DNA from: Amorphochlora amoebiformis
Lineage: Eukaryota > Cercozoa > Chlorarachniophyceae
Length of the DNA stretch: 64,000 bases
Direction of reading: 5' to 3'
Assembly: GCA_054601695.1 (NCBI GenBank)
Contig: BAAHQB010000055.1
Span: 1 to 64,000, forward strand
Positions 1 through 12,582 of the stretch are shown here, piece after piece (position 1 is the first letter of the stretch; every line of letters starts with the position of its first letter). Position numbers and translations under genes: made by a program. Under the pieces are notes generated by a model. It did no database searches, was not told where the DNA came from, and was given only the letters and a program-made list of their open reading frames with translations.

Positions 1-10
1 ACGTATTGCT
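1..10 (+). other. Residual sequencing-adapter bases at the contig end
   Basis: The first ten bases, ACGTATTGCT, are not telomeric and equal the 3' end of the Oxford Nanopore ligation adapter as I remember it. The telomere repeat starts at base 11. If correct, these bases are not genomic, and the first telomeric base is where an adapter was ligated to the chromosome end or to a break close to it. Confidence 0.75.
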
Positions 11-825
11 CTAACCCTAACCCTAACCCTAACCCTAACCCTAACCCTAACCCTAACCCTAACCCTAACCCTAACCCTAACCCTAACCCTAACCCTAACC
101 CTAACCCTAACCCTAACCCTAACCCTAACCCTAACCCTAACCCTAACCCTAACCCTAACCCTAACCCTAACCCTAACCCTAACCCTAACCCTAACCCTAA
201 CCCTAACCCTAACCCTAACCCTAACCCTAACCCTAACCCTAACCCTAACCCTAACCCTAACCCTAACCCTAACCCTAACCCTAACCCTAACCCTAACCCT
301 AACCCTAACCCTAACCCTAACCCTAACCCTAACCCTAACCCTAACCCTAACCCTAACCCTAACCCTAACCCTAACCCTAACCCTAACCCTAACCCTAACC
401 CTAACCCTAACCCTAACCCTAACCCTAACCCTAACCCTAACCCTAACCCTAACCCTAACCCTAACCCTAACCCTAACCCTAACCCTAACCCTAACCCTAA
501 CCCTAACCCTAACCCTAACCCTAACCCTAACCCTAACCCTAACCCTAACCCTAACCCTAACCCTAACCCTAACCCTAACCCTAACCCTAACCCTAACCCT
601 AACCCTAACCCTAACCCTAACCCTAACCCTAACCCTAACCCTAACCCTAAGCCTAACCCTAACCCTAACCCTAACCCTAACCCTAACCCTAACCCTAACC
701 CTAACCCTAACCCTAACCCTAACCCTAACCCTAACCCTAACCTAACCCTAACCCTAACCCTAACCCTAACCCTAACCCTAACCCTAACCCTAACCCTAAC
801 CCTAACCCTAACCCTAACCCTAACC

Positions 826-866
<41 letters not shown>

Positions 867-903
867 CCCTAACCCTAACCCTAACCCTAACCCTAACCCT
901 AAC
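11..903 (+). repeat. Terminal telomere, (CCCTAA)n
   Basis: An almost unbroken array of CCCTAA, about 148 copies, read 5' to 3' from the end inward, as expected for the C-rich strand at a left chromosome end (TTAGGG towards the terminus on the other strand). Rare variants are visible: a G for C near 651, a five-base unit near 741 and a seven-base unit near 845. Otherwise the array is very homogeneous. Confidence 0.97.
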
Positions 904-1284
904 CCGACACCCTAACCCTAACCCTAACCCGACACCCTAACCCTAACCCGACACCCTAACCCGACACCCTAACCCTAACCCGACACCCTAACCCTAACCC
1001 GACACCCTAACCCTAACCCGACACCCTAACCCTAACCCGACACCCTAACCCGACACCCTAACCCTAACCCGACACCCTAACCCTAACCCTAACCCGACAC
1101 CCTAACCCGACACCCTAACCCGACACCCTAACCCGACACCCTAACCCGACACCCTAACCCGACACCCTAACCCGACACCCTAACCCGACACCCTAACCCG
1201 ACACCCTAACCCTAACCCGACACCCTAACCCTAACCCTAACCCGACACCCTAACCCTAACCCTAACCCGACACCCTAACCCTAA
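904..1284 (+). repeat. Proximal variant telomeric array, CCCTAA mixed with CCCGACA
   Basis: Inside the pure telomere the repeat changes to blocks such as CCCGACACCCTAA, with one to three CCCTAA units between CCCGACA heptamers. Several stretches alternate strictly (about 1098-1210). This resembles the degenerate variant zone proximal to many telomeres, but with a regular seven-base variant rather than random point changes. Confidence 0.9.
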
Positions 1285-2120
1285 CCCTAACCCTAATCCT
1301 AGTCACCCCATCCATGACCTGGTTGCATCTCTCCTGGACATATACACTGAACTACCAACTTACACCGGAGGCCCGTGACCCCGTCGGTTTATAAAATAAA
1401 ATCGAGAAGAGTATCAGCAACGATCATCATCACAAGTTCTGCATACGTCTGACGCACAATACAGCATGACGACAAGCCACAACAGCACCGTCTGCAAGCG
1501 TTATATGACCTGAGAGCATGTCGAGAGGCTATACAACCTCCTTCAAAGCGAGAGACCACCACCAGTCCACGCACCTTCCCTTCTCACAAGTCTTCTCCCC
1601 CAAGCCTTCTGCAGCGACCGAAGTCCGCCCCGTCACACCCCAAGCGGATGGAGACCTTCACGAGGCTCCATGGTTAATATGTATATGCATACGCCCTTCA
1701 ACGTCCACGGTTTCGAAGAGATTCGACCGACGCCGACCTCCATTCTGGTCTGCGATGAGACCCCCCCGTCACTGCCCGCCAATGCCTGCCATTCTCCTGG
1801 AATCCCCGGAATCCTGGAACGCCTTCAGAGCCCCATGTCACAACCTGAACCACCACAGTACACGTGTCAAGCCCTTTAAAGACGCCCCGGCAGCGCGACA
1901 ACGCAACAGCTATCCGTTTCGCGACACACACTGGCAAGAAGCGAGCCTGCCTGCAAGACCGACATCCTGCGACGGTTCCCCCCTGATGAGTCCCCACCAT
2001 AAGAGGGCCGAAACTGTCGTTCGCAAGAACGTTGGTCGGGTGCAGGTAAGCCCCACACACACATTGTATGTATATATATTTATTTGTTTGTGCATATTGT
2101 GTATGGTTTATATTTATATA

Positions 2121-2164
<44 letters not shown>

Positions 2165-2298
2165 CATATTTCCATATATATATATTGTACATTCATTTAT
2201 ATATATTGTATATGCATGTGTTTGTGAAATTACTTTGGTGTTCAACTAACTTGCTCTACATGGATAGCTCCAACTCATTAGGAGTCCCCGAACCTAAC
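1285..2298 (+). repeat. Subtelomeric duplicated unit, copy 1
   Basis: This block recurs at 2781-3849 with an offset of 1496 bases. Over the first ~780 bases I saw one substitution (T at about 1324, A in the other copy) and no indel. The copies then differ in the length of a (TA)n tract (2115-2165 here). The unit starts at a telomeric CCCTAACCCTAATCC junction and ends at GAACCTAAC. It holds an open frame from 1518 for ~176 codons of ordinary composition, ending at CAG/GTAAGC (about 2046), which could be a splice donor. I recognise no domain and do not call a gene. Confidence 0.9.
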
Positions 2299-2512
2299 AA
2301 TACATCGAGCGATTGGCGCCGTCATGATGGGTCAAGTCCCGAGCCCTTAGCGCCTTCCAACCTGAGCATCAAGATTGTATATTGAGATTGTGGTTCGCTG
2401 CTCTAGGGTTCAGTGATTTTGTCTTGTTGTCACTTTGAATTCTGTTGATGAATTATTGAATTTATGGAACATTTTCATTTTCCACAGTCACTTCGTAGTA
2501 CCCACCATACCT

Positions 2513-2708
2513 GGGTGTGACATCACGGTATGTCACGGGTATGTCACGCATATGTCACGCCTATGTCACGCTTCTAGAATCTTCTGTAACGGTGTGACAT
2601 CACGCCATGTCACGGTGTGACATCGCCCCACGTCACGGTGTGTCACCCTATGTCACGGTGTGACATCACCCTCGGTCACGGTGTGACATCACCCTATGTC
2701 ACGCTTTC
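2513..2708 (+). repeat. Degenerate tandem repeat built on TGTCACGGTGTGACATCAC
   Basis: About nine imperfect copies of a ~20-base unit containing TATGTCACG and GTGTGACATCAC. The unit is partly self-complementary (GTCAC/GTGAC), so each copy could form a small hairpin. It lies in the 2299-2780 spacer between the two subtelomeric units. The remainder of that spacer shows no convincing gene. Confidence 0.8.
2572..2584 (+). promoter_or_regulatory. Heat-shock-element-like triplet TTCtaGAAtcTTC
   Basis: Three perfect alternating five-base modules (nTTCn/nGAAn) occur inside the TGTCAC repeat. The preceding context GTCACGcTTCTAGAA is shared with the solo LTR near 59565. Trimeric HSF is known to bind this module array. 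Whether it works here is inference, since no gene start is visible next to it. Confidence 0.35.
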
Positions 2709-2780
2709 TTGAGTGAGGCGACCTCGGCGTTCAACAAGATGGCTATATGGCACAAGAGGTGTACGAATATGGTTGGGTTT

Positions 2781-3849
2781 CCCTAACCCTAATCCTAGTC
2801 ACCCCATCCATGACCTGGATGCATCTCTCCTGGACATATACACTGAACTACCAACTTACACCGGAGGCCCGTGACCCCGTCGGTTTATAAAATAAAATCG
2901 AGAAGAGTATCAGCAACGATCATCATCACAAGTTCTGCATACGTCTGACGCACAATACAGCATGACGACAAGCCACAACAGCACCGTCTGCAAGCGTTAT
3001 ATGACCTGAGAGCATGTCGAGAGGCTATACAACCTCCTTCAAAGCGAGAGACCACCACCAGTCCACGCACCTTCCCTTCTCACAAGTCTTCTCCCCCAAG
3101 CCTTCTGCAGCGACCGAAGTCCGCCCCGTCACACCCCAAGCGGATGGAGACCTTCACGAGGCTCCATGGTTAATATGTATATGCATACGCCCTTCAACGT
3201 CCACGGTTTCGAAGAGATTCGACCGACGCCGACCTCCATTCTGGTCTGCGATGAGACCCCCCCGTCACTGCCCGCCAATGCCTGCCATTCTCCTGGAATC
3301 CCCGGAATCCTGGAACGCCTTCAGAGCCCCATGTCACAACCTGAACCACCACAGTACACGTGTCAAGCCCTTTAAAGACGCCCCGGCAGCGCGACAACGC
3401 AACAGCTATCCGTTTCGCGACACACACTGGCAAGAAGCGAGCCTGCCTGCAAGACCGACATCCTGCGACGGTTCCCCCCTGATGAGTCCCCACCATAAGA
3501 GGGCCGAAACTGTCGTTCGCAAGAACGTTGGTCGGGTGCAGGTAAGCCCCACACACACATTGTATGTATCGTGTATATATATTTATTTGTTTGTGCATAT
3601 TGTGTATGGTTTATGTTTATATATATATATTATATTATATATTATATATATATATATATATATATGTTTTCATATATATATATATATATCTATATATATA
3701 TATATATATATATTTCATATTTCCATATATATATATTGTACATTCATTTATATATATTGTATATGCATGTGTTTGTGAAATTACTTTGGTGTTCAACTAA
3801 CTTGCTCTACATGGATAGCTCCAACTCATTAGGAGTCCCCGAACCTAAC
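2781..3849 (+). repeat. Subtelomeric duplicated unit, copy 2
   Basis: Second copy of the unit at 1285-2298, in the same orientation. Its (TA)n region (3620-3712) is longer and interrupted. It is again flanked by telomere-like sequence: CCCTAACCCTAATCC at the start and CCTAACCCTAACCCGACA at the end. This fits duplication by recombination between telomeric or CCCGACA tracts. Confidence 0.9.
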
Positions 3850-4445
3850 CCTAACCCGACACCCGACACCCGACACCCGACACCCGACACCCGACACCCG
3901 ACACCCGACACCCGACACCCGACACCCGACACCCGACACCCGACACCCGACACCCGACACCCGACACCCGACACCCGACACCCGACACCCGACACCCTAA
4001 CCCGACACCCGACACCCTAACCCGACACCCTAACCCGACACCCTAACCCGACATCCTAACCCTACTCCGACACCCTAACCCTAACCCGACACCCGACACC
4101 CTAACCCTAACCCGACACCCTAACCCTAACCCGACACCCTAACCCTAACCCTAACCCTAACCCGACACCCTAGCCCTAACCCGACACCCTAACCTAGCTA
4201 ACCCTAACCCTAACCCGACACCCTAACCCTAACCCTAACCCGACACCCTAACCCTAACCCGACACCCTAACCCTAACCCGACTCCCTAACCCTAACCCTA
4301 ACCCTAACCCGACACCCTAACCCTAACCCTAACCCGACACCCTAACCCTAACCCTAACCCGACACCCTAACCCGACACCCGACACCCTAACCCGACACCC
4401 TCTAGACCCTAACCCTAGCTCGACGCCTTTACCCGACACCCTAAA
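3850..4445 (+). repeat. Internal CCCGACA heptamer array grading into mixed CCCTAA/CCCGACA
   Basis: From 3856 to about 4005 the heptamer CCCGACA is repeated about 21 times with almost no variation. The array then becomes a mixture of CCCTAA and CCCGACA blocks with point variants (ACATCC, ACTCC, CTAGCTAACC), ending near 4445 in degenerate sequence. Confidence 0.92.
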
Positions 4446-4695
4446 CGTAACTCTGCGGTCTTTTGAATATGTAAATACTATGAGAGCTTATAGTGCTTGA
4501 TTTTATTACTTTAAATATCGTAGCCCAAGCGAAAGCTGAGATTATTGCATTATTAGGTCGCCAATTTGGAACATGAGGTTTGAATGTGATATCGCTTATT
4601 TCTAGTATTTCGTCTGTTATACATGTATCATCTGATTATCGGGATTATGATCGATCGATTTAGATCGATGCGGAGCTTTAATTTAAGATTTAAGA
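4446..4695. other. Spacer between subtelomeric array and first gene
   Basis: Unique AT-rich sequence between the repeat array and the stop codon of the cysteine synthase-glutaredoxin gene. It should hold that gene's 3' untranslated region (minus strand). No reading frame, repeat or clear polyadenylation signal was recognised. Confidence 0.5.
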
Positions 4696-5861
4696 CTAGG
4701 GAAGAAATTCCTCTGGGTTGCCCTGGTAATGCTTGGTGATTTCGACTCCAGCGGACTCCAGAGTCTTTTGAAGATCTCCAGATTTCCATGAGGCAACGGT
4801 GTCACTTCCACCGCCTTCGAACTTTGATCCGATGAACACTTTGGGGAACGTTGTCACCTACACATTGCAAAAAATAATCACATTTATATCATTTATGCAA
4901 ATGATACACACCTACATCATGTACAAGTGAGGAAAACATACAATTACATACACACACTCATATGTATAGCGTACTTTGCTGATACAGTACTTATGATTAT
5001 ATGCAATGCGATTAACATTAGGCACGAGAGATGTGCCAGTTTTTTAGTCGGAGTGTTCTGTAGAAAGCATTACCTTGGTTTCATGAGCTAGGGCGGCTCG
5101 AATCTGGTTGCCCTGATTGTGCTTGGCCTAGGGAAGTATTTTGTTCAGTTTTGAACAAGTGTCAATGAGGCTAAGGTACCAGTTGAAACGAGTCGACGTC
5201 GACCCTTTTGTACGTGACTCCGGCCGCATCAAACAGATCGCAAACTGCCTTGCAGAACGGACAGCCCTGTACAAACATAACATGCCGATGAAAACTATGT
5301 GACGATATGTGTATCTGATGAGAGGCTTCCAGGCTTTCTAACCTCTATGGCCCATATCATGACAGAATTTTCTTTGTTGAGCTTGGCGACGAGTTGCGAC
5401 GCCTCCTCTGTGACAGGAGGGAGCCCTGGAAAATTGGGCCTGGCCCCGGGAGTAGAGTCGGATATAGCAAGCTCTTCGGGAGTCATCTCGGCTGGTACTC
5501 CAGCAAAAAGCGGCGTTGACAGGTAGCGCTCCCCCGTGTCGGCGAGAACGGCGAGAATATTGCTTCCTTTTGGGGCTGTCTTGGCAAACTCAATTGCGCA
5601 ATATAGAGACCCACCGCCACTGGTGCCCGTGAAAATCCCCTCCTTTTGAGCGAGCTGTATGGAAGTCTCCATGGCCTGAGGCCCAGTGACGTGGACGATA
5701 TCGTCGATGAGCCCAGAGGCTATGGCGTCGCTGCCGAGCTTGGGGATGAAGTCGGGAGCCTGCAACATATTGTATATATATATACATATATATATATTAT
5801 ATTAAATCTAAATATAAGTATATATCAGTATGTATCTACAGACATACACACAACCACACAC

Positions 5862-5900
<39 letters not shown>

Positions 5901-5941
5901 TTTTATTTTTTTTTTTTTTGTATATATACAATGTCTATCTA

Positions 5942-6000
<59 letters not shown>

Positions 6001-6002
6001 TG

Positions 6003-6040
<38 letters not shown>

Positions 6041-6959
6041 TATGTATGTTTGTGTCTATCCGCACGCACATCACATATACATGCACATTCACATAAGAAC
6101 GTGTAAATAAATTATGTCTCTATATATGACATATATAAACATATATTGTAGCGCACAGTCTTATTACATGCGGATACAATACGTATGATGCTTGCTCGTA
6201 GTTCACACCCATCCTTGTAGCGGGTGCGGTTTCCACACGGGGTGAGTCTGGACAAAGGATCCGTCTTCGTGGTATTGCATAGGAACCTCGCTGTACATCA
6301 TGGGAGCGGCCTTGGGCTCACATGCGACAATTTTGGTTTTAGGCATCTCCTTGCGAAGCACTGTTCCGACACCTTTAATCGTTCCACCAGTTCCTACATT
6401 AGCATGTGCGGCATCACTTGCAAGCGTTACGTGGTTCCGGATGTTTGTGGTTTGTACCATAAGCCATAAAGATGTGATCGAGAGGCTCATCCTATGAGGG
6501 TTGCGTATGAGGACAATTTAGGATTCAGAGGATGTACGAGGTGTCGACTTCAGATAGTGAGATCGTACGTAGGGAATGATAGAGTTGCCTGTGGGCTGAG
6601 AGAGAGTTGAGAGGAGCACGAGCATAGAGGTCCGTTGTGGGGCTGAGAGAGAGGGAGAGGCTGGAGCACTTGTAAAACGAATGGTACAGGTCGTGTTTAG
6701 CTGGTAGGTCGAGTGTCGGATGTGAGGTTACGAGAGAGAAAAGAGCTGAATGTATGGCAACTTTCAGCTGCGCTAGTGTTCGTCGGTATCGGGGTTGGTA
6801 CAGGGCTCTCGGGGAGGTATATTGCAAAGGCTACAGGTGGATGCCCGGAGTGCTACAGGGTAAGGGTCAGGGGTGAGAGAGTGTTGACCTTGAAATGATC
6901 GAGAATCTCTGGGCCAGTGGTCTTGGCATGAATCCAAGCATTAGCCTGACAGGTACACA

Positions 6960-7000
<41 letters not shown>

Positions 7001-7052
7001 ACATATATATGTATGTATATATACATATATATTTATATATAAATATATATAC

Positions 7053-7124
<72 letters not shown>

Positions 7125-7141
7125 GTATATGTATGCATTAT

Positions 7142-7194
<53 letters not shown>

Positions 7195-7245
7195 TATCTT
7201 TATATATGCAATATACACATGTCCAAATCCATGTATTTATAATTA

Positions 7246-7293
<48 letters not shown>

Positions 7294-8335
7294 ATGTATG
7301 TATGTCATGTTCCATTTAGTATGCAATGTTCGTTCGTTGTGGCAAGAGCGTTCGTTCGAGAAGAGCGTTCAGTACCTCATTCTCAAACTGGCAGGGGCGG
7401 AACCAGCCGTGCTTTTCAGCCAGCTCTTGGGCTTTGATTACCATTCCAGAACCTTTGTATTCGGCTCTGAACATCAAAGGAATTCGGATTGAGACAAACT
7501 CGCCCAACTCAATCCATGTACATCATACAGTACATGGTACATGCACGAGTACATGTCTGCATGTGTTCTTACTTGGTGAGGATAACTTTAGCCCCTAGAA
7601 AGCGCATGAGCTTCCTCCTCTCGACAGAAAAGGTCTCGGCCATGGTGCACACGAAAGGATAACCTTTTGCAGCGCACACCATCGCCAGCCCGATGCCCGT
7701 GTTGCCTGAGGTGGCCTCGATGACGGTCTGCCCAGGCTTCAACTCGCCCTCCCGCTCCGCCCACTCAATGCAACCCAGCGCTAGACGATCCTTCACGGAT
7801 CCCATGGGGTTGAAAGCCTCGATCTTGACGTATACGTTGACGCCCTCGGGTGCAATCCGAGCAAGCTTCACGACAGGGGTGCGCCCGATCGTGGACAGGA
7901 TGCTCTAAAAAGAAAACATAACGTTAACCGTAACATCTTGCCATTCAGGGGGGAGGTTTAGAAGGTGAGGTCGAAAGAATCGTAATTCGGCAATCGGGAA
8001 TCGCGCTTATTTCTGGAAGTCGATTCAGTGTTAGGTGGCTTGTTCAGAAGTTGGTAATTGAGAAGCTTTTGTGTGTATCTAGAGTGTGGGAATGAATCCA
8101 CCTCGTGTTTGTTCTTGGTATCCTGCAGGAGATTGTGAGTGACAAGGGGCTTGCTCATTAGCTCGGCAACACCTCCGGGCGAAGATATCGTAACAAATGG
8201 CCTGAAATCAAAGCCCAAAGAAGACCCACAAGCTTTTCCACCTAATTGTCCACGTCTAATTTTCCCAGGGTGCACTTGGGGCAAACCCATAGCCAAAACT
8301 CTTCTAAACTTTCGAACGCCGTTCCGCGAGGCCAT
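4696..8335 (-). CDS. O-acetylserine (thiol) lyase (cysteine synthase) fused to a C-terminal glutaredoxin domain
   Basis: Ten exons on the minus strand: 8335-8102, 7904-7573, 7466-7376, 6945-6889, 6491-6458, 6393-6209, 5759-5343, 5266-5180, 5127-5074, 4857-4696. All introns are GT-AG, codon phase agrees at every junction, and the product is 550 residues. The start ATG is preceded by an in-frame TAG. Residues 1-20 are Arg-rich, like an organelle presequence. Residues ~79-440 form a PLP fold-type II enzyme: NPMGSVKDR with the PLP lysine at 116, TSGNTG at 143-148, TTGPEI, the phosphate loop GTGGT at 250-254, and GTSGGG at 356-361. The enzyme should make cysteine from O-acetylserine and sulfide. 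Residues ~445-550 are a glutaredoxin: CPFC at 452-455, TFP (cis-Pro site) at 500-502, and GG-S-D for glutathione. Introns 3 and 6 are filled with (TA)n. A CBS-type enzyme is less likely, as no heme or CBS domain is seen. Confidence 0.93.
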
Positions 8336-8730
8336 GATATGGATCTAAGCACACAGCGTTTATGTGTAGTCACGGAGAATGACGGCAGTGATTCGTGGAG
8401 ACTCCTCCTGTGATTCATCGAGACTCACTAATCCCAGTGATTCCGGTGATTCGTTGAGCAGTGGTTCTGAGACTCGCAGTGATTCGTCGAGACGCGGTCG
8501 AGAGTCGAGACTAGTTCTTCTCCTAGATACTCGACGACTAAATCAGAATAATGCAAAGAGAGCTCAAGGAGACCTCAAGGAGACCTCAAGGAGACCTCAA
8601 GGAGACCTCAAGGAGACCTCAAGGAGACCTCAAGGAGACCTCAAGGAGACTTCGAGGAGACCTTAGATCGGATTCCCACGCTCACAGCAATCGACCCATC
8701 AAATTTTGCATCGATCGGATTAATGAGTTG
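8336..8730. repeat. Upstream repeats: GTGATTCGT-GAGAC motifs and an 11-base tandem array
   Basis: Directly 5' of the cysteine synthase gene. About 8388-8510 contains several imperfect GTGATTC(G/A)T..GAGAC motifs. About 8562-8663 is an 11-base unit (AAGGAGACCTC) repeated about nine times, the last copies degenerate. The region should include the promoter of the minus-strand gene, but I see no recognisable core element. Confidence 0.75.
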
Positions 8731-8731
8731 A

Positions 8732-8788
<57 letters not shown>

Positions 8789-8812
8789 TGTATATATATA
8801 TATATATATATA

Positions 8813-8875
<63 letters not shown>

Positions 8876-8887
8876 GGTATATTTGCG

Positions 8888-8929
<42 letters not shown>

Positions 8930-9610
8930 CTATATATATATTTATATATATATGTGTGTGTAAGCCATAGTCCTGATTCCTGTTTGAATCGGAAGGGAAA
9001 GCACATACACATACGATGATGTACTAAGATGTGGACAACTATTTAAATACACATACATGTAGTAAGATATGGACAACTATTCACATAGTAAGATATGGAC
9101 AACTATTCACACACACATACGATGATGTAGTAAGACGTGGAGTTTTATTCGGTTGTGACATGGTCACATGGAACGTCAACGTAGGCTCAAGACGAAAAGA
9201 GCCTACACTGACGAAGGAGTGGCCTTGTTGCTAAAGAGCTTGATAGACATACTAATGGACTGCCTGCTTTAACGGAGACAAGACTCAAAGAGCGCCCTTA
9301 TTGCTAAGACCTTGATATACTTACTAATGGACTGGCTGCTTTAACGGAGACAACTTAGGCTCAAATGAGCCCATCGAAGGAGTGGCAGTTAGACTTAATA
9401 TATTGTCGAGTGTCTGGAAATCACAAACGAAGTGGTCTAACACGACCCAAATGTCACGGAAAAACAACTACAAACAACATACCACACTTACAATCAACAA
9501 CACACTGCAACAACACACACACATGTATATGTATATCTTTTCTATACATATATAATTATATAATATATATAAACTAGATGTATGTTTTGTATGATATTAT
9601 CTTGATTACA

Positions 9611-9651
<41 letters not shown>

Positions 9652-9670
9652 TATATATAAATATATTCAC

Positions 9671-9754
<84 letters not shown>

Positions 9755-9787
9755 ACTGTATAATTTTAAATATAATATATATATATG

Positions 9788-9826
<39 letters not shown>

Positions 9827-9847
9827 GTAGCCTAGTATAGTACATGT

Positions 9848-9903
<56 letters not shown>

Positions 9904-10413
9904 ATATGATATACTAAAATATATATACATATATATATATATATATATTTATGTATGTATATAAAGTATGTAATGACTCATTACTAATGAGTAATAATCG
10001 ACTGAAATATATACTATTATTAATGATTCTACTATCACTAGATCAGTAAATGTACTATTCTCTAGACTCTAGAGACTAGTTCTAGTAGCCATGATATCTG
10101 TATGTATCCTAGATATCCAGTATACTAGATGATATATCTAGTATATACTAGACTAGCTAGTACTAGTAATATCATGAAATTTTTTCGATGTCGATTAGGT
10201 TTGAATTGTAAGGTTTAATGATTAATTAAATACTTTCACTTGGCGATAGCGTTCTAGCTTCTCTACATGCTGTAGAAATTTTCTCATCAATATGATGTAC
10301 AGATTGCACTAGTGATGTTTATGCATCTGCTCTAGCTGCTAGATCTGAGGTACATGATGTAAGATATAGTTGCAGTTTTACCTGTGCTAGCTCTCTCAGT
10401 CGAGTAGGATATC
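8731..10413. other. Gene-poor spacer with (TA)n tracts and a ~95-base direct repeat
   Basis: Large (TA)n blocks lie at about 8731-8955 and 9610-9965. Between them, 9195-9385 holds two diverged copies of a ~95-base segment (each with TACTAATGGACTG.CTGCTTTAACGG) and 9031-9135 holds repeats of TAAGATATGGACAACTATTCAC. From 9966 to 10413 the sequence is rich in CTAG and TAGTA steps, like the other intergenic blocks at 31.2-32.9 kb and 58.4-58.8 kb. No gene was recognised. Confidence 0.6.
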
Positions 10414-10478
10414 CTAGATATTGTCCAGCAAAGCTTTCGGTGTACTACGATCTTGTAGATCATGTCCAACATAACCTC

Positions 10479-11003
10479 TCATTCCACTTTTTTCGTCTTC
10501 TTCGGCGGAGAAAGAGCGTCTATCATCCTCCGTATCACCTCCACTCCCCAGATGCCATTTAAAACCTCAACCAACCAAATCATCGACATAGATGCATCGT
10601 CAGATACCATTTAAAACCCCACCCAATAACCAAAACTTAGGTGCGTCATCACATACCATTTAAAACCCCAATAAACCAAAAGCATCGACATAGATACATC
10701 ACCAGATGTCTTTAAAACCCCAACAAACCAAATGATCTACATAGATACATCGTCAGATGCTGTGTTAGGGTGTTAGGGTTAGGGTTAGGGTTAGGGTTAG
10801 GGTTAGGGTTAGGGTGTGAAGTGTAAAATCCAGTTCGTTTTCGGTTTACATGTTGATATGTTTGTATGTTATGTTCGTATGGAGTTGATACAGATTTTTA
10901 TGTGTTTACCGGTGGAATGAGAATGGCGAAATTGGAGAGGTATTTGAGGTAGGGAGGCTTCCCGTTGGTCTCATAGAAGTCTTGCGTTTGGTACATGGCG
11001 AAC
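10479..11003 (-). CDS. 3' end of a probable TLC-domain membrane protein gene (partial)
   Basis: Two minus-strand exons fit together: 11003-10910 (32 codons' worth, entering in phase 2) and 10565-10479 (28 codons plus TGA), joined by a GT-AG intron in phase 0. The peptide runs from a YETNGKPPYLKYLSNFA stretch through a hydrophobic segment to VLNGIWGVEVIRRMI and a Lys-rich end PPKKTKKVE. A hydrophobic last helix with LN..W....I.R followed by a basic tail resembles the C terminus of TLC-domain proteins (ceramide synthase/TRAM/CLN8-like), but the match is short. No upstream exon was found between 11004 and the copia element, so the gene is 5'-incomplete here. The last intron carries repeats and an interstitial telomere tract. 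Confidence 0.42.
10551..10758. repeat. Four ~51-base tandem copies of a splice-acceptor segment
   Basis: Units starting near 10551, 10603, 10653 and 10705 share GATACCATTTAAAACC and CATCGACATAGATGCATC. The first copy contains the acceptor and start of the last exon of the TLC-like gene, so an intron-exon border has been duplicated into the intron. Confidence 0.75.
10763..10817 (-). repeat. Interstitial telomeric tract, (TTAGGG)n
   Basis: About eight TTAGGG units in the orientation opposite to the terminal array, placed directly at the end of the 51-base repeat inside an intron of the TLC-like gene. Reversed short tracts like this can arise by telomerase-mediated or end-joining repair of a break. 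Confidence 0.9.

Positions 11004-12582
<1,579 letters not shown>

Noticed and set aside
1518-2249. 243-codon open frame in each subtelomeric unit
   Set aside because: No recognised domain, the second half is translated (TA)n, and overlapping frames are open on the other strand. Two near-identical copies give no evolutionary evidence.
2312-2322. TTGGCGCCGTC (and TGGCGCCGT near 41683) resembling a tRNA-Asp-type primer-binding site of LTR elements
   Set aside because: Only ~10 bases match a remembered motif, with no adjoining LTR or coding region.
5646-6110. Long open frames made of Ile/Tyr/Val/Met/His repeats, here and throughout 5.8-64 kb on both strands
   Set aside because: They are translations of (TA)n, (TG)n and (CA)n microsatellites, occur in several frames at once and have no domain content.
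6525-6827. 100-codon minus-strand frame between cysteine synthase exons
   Set aside because: It lies within intron 6888-6492. The exons on either side join in phase through the 34-base exon at 6491-6458.
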